Part shown: in pieces, positions 63,001-64,000 of the stretch
Position numbering within the stretch: position 1 is the stretch's first letter
Layout: the number at the start of each line of letters is the position of its first letter
Program-made: the position numbers and the translations under genes
Notes under the pieces: model-generated
What the model was told of the DNA's origin: nothing
Seen by the model: only the letters and a program-made list of their open reading frames with translations
Database searches by the model: none
From: Vitis vinifera
Taxonomy: Eukaryota > Streptophyta > Magnoliopsida > Vitales > Vitaceae
Direction of reading: 5' to 3'
Assembly: GCF_030704535.1 (NCBI RefSeq)
Contig: NC_081812.1
Location: forward strand, 19,376,501-19,440,500
DNA: 64,000 nucleotides

Positions 63001-63669
63001 TTTTGGGTTGATAGATATTAAGTGGGTCCTCCCAGAAACTGTAAAAGAGGCTTTAATTTCCTGGAGGGGTTCATTTGTAGGGAAGAAAAGGAAAAAGATT
63101 TGGAAATCCATTCCGTTGTGTATTTTTTGGACGGTCTGGAAGGAGAGGAATAGGTTAGCCTTTAGGGGGGTGTGGTGAATATTCAGAGATTAAAGAGTTC
63201 TTTTGTTTGTAATTTATGGAATTGGGCCAAAGTGTATTTAGGTGAGGAGTCTTTCTCCCTTATAGGTTTCTTGGAGTGGATAGCTTCCACTTGAGGGGAG
63301 GTAGTTCTTTTTGGCCTTTTTCTCTTTTTGAGGCTGTAGCCGTCTTGTATACTCCCTGTATGCTTTGTGGCGTTTAGCCTTTTCTAATGCATATCTTGTT
63401 TGCTTATCAAAAAAAAAATAGTAATTAGGATGTTTCAAGGATCATGATTCCTCATGCTTTAGGTTGCAGTATTGTGCTTGTTTATGCAGATTTTGTTTAA
63501 ATACCTATTTGCTTGAGTTCACTTGATCAGCCAAAATCTGATTCATAATTACTAAATGCAGTTGCTTTCAGGTGGAAACCATGACATTGACATTACTGAT
63601 TTAAGAAATCACACACGGTACACAGGCGGTTATACTGAGGGCAGCCGGACAGTTAAACTCTTTTGGGAG
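39093..63669 (+). CDS. UPL7: HECT-type E3 ubiquitin ligase, UPL7-like (3' end outside window)
   Basis: HECT ligases take ubiquitin from an E2 onto their own Cys before passing it to substrates. Exons seen: 39093-39116, 39452-39574, 40591-40831, 48503-49092, 51925-52908, 52985-53313, 54210-54488, 54575-54827, 55392-55562, 55693-55785, 63562-63669; 3195 nt, 1065 codons in phase. The first exon encodes only MDDHRKHQ. Exon 2 continues [20 protein letters not shown] and an IQ calmodulin-binding motif ([14 protein letters not shown]) spans the exon 2/3 junction. The HECT domain begins in exon 7 and shows [50 protein letters not shown] and [15 protein letters not shown]. The last ~80-90 residues, including the catalytic Cys, lie beyond 64000. 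Introns 3 (40832-48502) and 10 (55786-63561) each carry a full-length LINE; without them they would be about 1.5 and 1.7 kb. All splice sites are GT-AG. Confidence 0.95.
40832..42126 (+). other. UPL7 intron 3, part before the LINE
   Basis: This is intronic sequence with no recognised gene. It ends with the target-site copy TAGATTCTTGCACAAA at 42111-42126. Confidence 0.8.
42111..42126 (+). repeat. Left target-site duplication of LINE-A
   Basis: TAGATTCTTGCACAAA is identical to 48268-48283 after the poly(A) tail. Target-primed reverse transcription makes such duplications. Confidence 0.93.
42219..44510 (+). CDS. LINE-A ORF1 protein (DUF4283-type nucleic-acid-binding protein)
   Basis: ORF1 proteins of plant L1 elements coat the element RNA in a ribonucleoprotein particle. 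The frame has 763 codons. It opens with a highly charged Arg/Glu/Ser segment. A first folded region follows ([20 protein letters not shown] to about residue 160). Then comes a DUF4283-like region (about residues 190-390) with [50 protein letters not shown] and VTLWWERMP. The zinc knuckle that often follows DUF4283 is absent: no C-x2-C-x4-H-x4-C is present anywhere. A long Gly/Ser/Pro-rich linker leads to a charged helical C-terminus ([19 protein letters not shown]). Its TGA stop overlaps the ORF2 ATG as ATGA. Confidence 0.88.
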   Translation: MSERESERTRAAESEEESEPAGGENVSRAENRRKRKTRSFGVESKSFVLEMEGRRGKTLITITESKKGVSSWVRMGMFSVGLFMEGLHQCIEDVNEGRWEKGWKEKGRNFSLVRITNRGGCFLRLGVIDLELKSYSICIPKGKGGKGGWSAMVEALYQLDNSIINKEKQEEMRVRGRQSTEMTKGRSFADAVKGGWNKESKIIRVEVAREELSRNLSRLEHCLIGSWSPNNTTGETLETLGGEMAKAWGLKGKMGMASMGKGRVLLEFEFVEEARRVNLSGIRAVRGVQMGLECWDPNSGCLEEGETRKEVWVRILGLPMSLWVPSVLKRVGDACGGFLDVDPQTESLEELQWARVLVRSDGVTFPDTLELGFEETTYSVTLWWERMPSIRTEEGRKQSRWNPSTREVEGDEASRAATRVEQLVGVETEAQSQSDDGTDCLSQDMGPSVKRAQTRVGSPQGPGLKSGPTASGLLRAYGPKSPPASEAPKGDQSGPRLPNRLGRGAGYGMGQAHKGKSNLAQTHLSDNGPLLKTPPSCSNGHFKADDLEKEFTRCREEEMGRRQQLDPINPSAERMLEEEAARYVSEINMGGTRVQGSSSSNLLCFGRTPEREYYDHSGGRREGILVGSGSRRPNTEDHSGRRDGCWDMVEISSDDPTGRNLGWTTDQWASQEGRKEDRLNWEESSLIKFSHFLGFSTEGLEKEILNFLGKIRKRREKIIDKGLLETTRFERELKRLECSVNYEGDTRKKGPQQGRGIQSSVVQ
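44507..48154 (+). CDS. LINE-A ORF2 protein: endonuclease, reverse transcriptase, zf-RVT
   Basis: ORF2 nicks the target DNA and copies the element RNA from the nick. The frame has 1215 codons. An AP-type endonuclease (about residues 1-225) shows [34 protein letters not shown] and ISDHFPILL. The reverse transcriptase (about 455-730) shows [72 protein letters not shown] and the catalytic FADD (residues 691-694). The C-terminal zf-RVT domain has [18 protein letters not shown] near residues 1091-1108. The start ATG overlaps the ORF1 stop by four bases, suggesting translation by termination-reinitiation. No internal stop or lost catalytic residue was seen. Confidence 0.94.
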   Translation: MNVRLLSWNVRGVNDRSKRKVIKSVIRSQKVDLFCIQETKMQVMSEEVVRSLGPGRYLDWKALNAMGTAGGVLICWDKRSLELLGVEEGQFSISCRFRNVGDGVIWVFTGVYGPCSRKDRECLWEEFGAIRGLWEDPWCLGGDFNSTLYQAERSRNGRITSAMRRFAQVIDELGLIDIPLQGGSFTWSGGLNNQSWARLDRFLVSPNWIDQYSRATQRRLPRPISDHFPILLEGGGLRRGPYPFKFENMWLKAEGFKELIEGWWQGIVVRGRPSYRLAAKMRGLKHNLKIWNKEVFGRLEKNKAEALQQVERWDVVEEERALSEEELGHKKTAKENYSKWVSMEEVHWRQLSREIWLREGDRNTGFFHRMANAHRRVNNLIKIKINGVRLTEDQDVREGIVNAYQHLLSENSDWKADIGGLVLKQISLSEADALELPFTEAEIYAALMGMNGDKAPGPDGFTVAFWQNCWEIVKEDVLDMFKEFYDQNSFIKSLNHTFLVLIPKKGGAEDLGDYRPISLLGGLYKLLAKVLANRLKKIIDKVISPDQNAFIKGRQILDGSLIANEIIDSWQKRGEKGLICKLDIEKAFDNINWQFLLKVLHKMGFGSKWIGWMWSCISTIKYSMLVNGVPAGFFSSSKGLRQGDPLSPYLFIMGMEVLSALISRAVEGGFIYGCRIWKGRGQPVNITHLLFADDTIVFCEAKKESLLYLSWILLWFEAASGLKINLEKSMVIPVGEVEGALDMAAEIGCKVGQLPTVYLGLPLGAPNRASSVWDGVEEKMRRKLALWKRHFLSKGGRITLIKSTLASIPLYQMSLFRMPKSVARRLEKLQRNFLWGGANGGNKAHLIKWEVVCTDKKKGGLGLRKLIWLNKALLGKWIWRFARAKEELWKKVLEAKYGKEEFGWRTKKANGVFGVGVWKEILKESTWCWDNMVFKVGKGNKVRFWIDPWCGNNVLSEAFPDLFSMAVQRNATVEDYWDQNLSQGGWSLRLLRDFNDWELGLVDNMLVELRNYRVSMEEDSVFWRGGADGLFKVKEAYRVLINADEAAFPHSNVWVAKVPTKIIFFAWEATWGKVLTLDRLQRRGWHLPNRCFLCGCEEETINHILIHCTVAKGLWDIILALCGVQWVFPNSVKEVLSSWKGSFVGRKRKKVWKSIPLFIFWTIWKERNRLAFKGGVLAFQKLKTSFVYNFWGWAKVYIDMESNSLIGFLEWIASK
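48268..48283 (+). repeat. Right target-site duplication of LINE-A
   Basis: TAGATTCTTGCACAAA directly follows the A13 tail and matches the left copy exactly. Confidence 0.93.
49093..51924 (+). other. UPL7 intron 4
   Basis: This is a 2.8-kb intron with donor CTG|GTAAGG and acceptor GATGACAG|ATCTTG. Direct joining gives [18 protein letters not shown], matching the family, so no exon seems to be missing. The rest is AT-rich; no repeat was recognised. Confidence 0.75.
53314..54209 (+). other. UPL7 intron 6
   Basis: This intron is 0.9 kb, with donor AAG|GTAGGT and acceptor TTGGCAG|AGTTC. No element or gene was recognised. Confidence 0.75.
54828..55391 (+). other. UPL7 intron 8
   Basis: This is a 0.56-kb intron with a short CT microsatellite near 55050-55068. 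Nothing else was recognised. Confidence 0.75.
55786..57297 (+). other. UPL7 intron 10, part before the second LINE
   Basis: This is intronic DNA with no recognised gene. It ends at the left target-site copy of LINE-B. Confidence 0.75.
57298..57316 (+). repeat. Left target-site duplication of LINE-B
   Basis: ATAGTAATTAGGATGTTTC is repeated exactly at 63418-63436. The first A may belong to either the tail or the target. Confidence 0.92.
57365..59664 (+). pseudogene. LINE-B ORF1 relic
   Basis: This corresponds to LINE-A ORF1 over its whole length. The first frame runs to a TAG at 58025-58027, at the place where LINE-A has a Trp (HCLIGSW against HCLVAS-stop). The DUF4283 half continues in another frame from about 58139 ([18 protein letters not shown]). 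Further stops follow at 58694 and 59383. The C-terminal helix is preserved at 59400-59640 ([19 protein letters not shown]). The TGA stop (59662-59664) again overlaps the ORF2 start as ATGA. Confidence 0.88.
59661..63294 (+). pseudogene. LINE-B ORF2 relic
   Basis: This is collinear with LINE-A ORF2. The endonuclease is open ([34 protein letters not shown]). Lesions are a stop at 60783-60785 (HRMASAH-stop), a stop at about 60978-60980, a frameshift near 61500, a lost segment after the reverse transcriptase near 61930 (the YLGLPLG block is gone) and a frameshift at about 63175. The catalytic FADD reads FADG, so the polymerase would be inactive even if translated. An in-frame poly-Gly run encoded by a long G tract (62132-62156) replaces GGANGG. 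The zf-RVT Cys/His motif is intact. Confidence 0.9.
63418..63436 (+). repeat. Right target-site duplication of LINE-B
   Basis: ATAGTAATTAGGATGTTTC directly follows the poly(A) tail and is identical to the left copy although the element body has decayed. Confidence 0.92.
63437..63561 (+). other. UPL7 intron 10, part after LINE-B
   Basis: This short intronic piece ends in the acceptor AAATGCAG|TTGCTT, which opens exon 11. Confidence 0.8.
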
Positions 63670-64000
63670 GTATTGATACCCCAAGAGCAAAAGATTTTAT
63701 TCTTTTATTTGGGTTTTTGTCTTCTAGCTTCATTGTTGGTGGAAGCTGCTACCTACCCCTGATTACTTTAACTTCCCAATGAAATTAGATCCATTTGGAC
63801 TCTGTTTGCTCATTGGTGAAAATTGCATTCCTCTAATTTTTAGAGTTGCGTTTTGGTTGCTTCCATTTTCATTTGGAAATTGTGACTGGACATTTTCACT
63901 TGGAAGACAGTGGAAGCTTGCAATTAGCATTGCTTAGTTGTGCTTCCTTCAGTTGTTGTCTCCATGTCCAGGCAGAACAACTTCCTAAATTTGGTATTGA
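63670..64000 (+). other. UPL7 intron 11 (runs off the window)
   Basis: It begins GTATTG after the WEV-type motif of the HECT domain. The final exon with the catalytic Cys was not found before the window end. Confidence 0.7.

Larger units (their letters stand above)
57317..63417 (+). mobile_element. Full-length but inactivated L1-type LINE (LINE-B)
   Basis: The element is 6.1 kb, with a short 5' UTR (48 bp), ORF1 and ORF2 relics and a poly(A) tail. The 19-bp duplication ATAGTAATTAGGATGTTTC lies at 57298-57316 and 63418-63436. It is collinear with LINE-A from end to end and shares the 3' end TTATC(A)n, but protein similarity is only moderate, so it belongs to a different subfamily. Stops, frameshifts and a changed catalytic residue show it is dead. 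It sits in UPL7 intron 10 in the sense orientation. Confidence 0.94.

Overview
This is nuclear DNA from a eudicot plant, most likely a grapevine (Vitis) or a close woody relative. The signs are intron-rich genes with consensus plant splice sites, AT-rich intergenic DNA, full-length plant L1-type LINEs sitting inside introns, and a Ty1-copia relic plus an internally deleted copia element. The species name is an inference; no database was searched.

Layout. (1) 1-4584 (+): the 3' part of an SRPK-type SR-protein kinase gene with a 3.9-kb intron. (2) 5661-6781: a complete 1.1-kb internally deleted Copia LTR element on the minus strand, with LTRs, primer-binding site, polypurine tract and a 5-bp target duplication. 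(3) 9097-12242 (-): a 12-exon TauE/SafE-family membrane protein. (4) 14680-16451: a roughly 0.7-kb direct duplication of unknown nature. (5) 16887-18457 (-): a seed-type LEA group 3 protein (ECP63-like) with ABRE/G-box elements upstream. (6) about 18990-23035: a decayed Ty1-copia element. (7) 24246-26738 (-): an exostosin-type GT47 glycosyltransferase. (8) 29657-34687 (+): an 18-exon GH35 beta-galactosidase with a C-terminal SUEL lectin domain. (9) 34969-37671 (-): an intronless 900-codon DYW-class PPR protein (EMB175-like). (10) 39093 to beyond the window end (+): a HECT ubiquitin ligase, UPL7-like. Two introns of this gene each carry a ~6.1-kb LINE in the sense direction: 42127-48267, with both ORFs open, and 57317-63417, dead.

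The genes do not form a pathway. What links them is ancestry. From memory, the order SRPK - TauE - LEA - GT47 - beta-galactosidase/SUEL - PPR - UPL7 resembles Arabidopsis At3g53030-At3g53090, with missing members kept on the sister blocks at At2g36630-36640 and At5g03795-03800. The window would then be an unfractionated version of that ancestral segment.

Gene models were built by hand: splice junctions were chosen so that the reading phase is kept across every intron and the joined protein follows the family. All six multi-exon genes close in frame. Two introns need GC-AG splice sites. No tRNA, rRNA or CRISPR array was seen.
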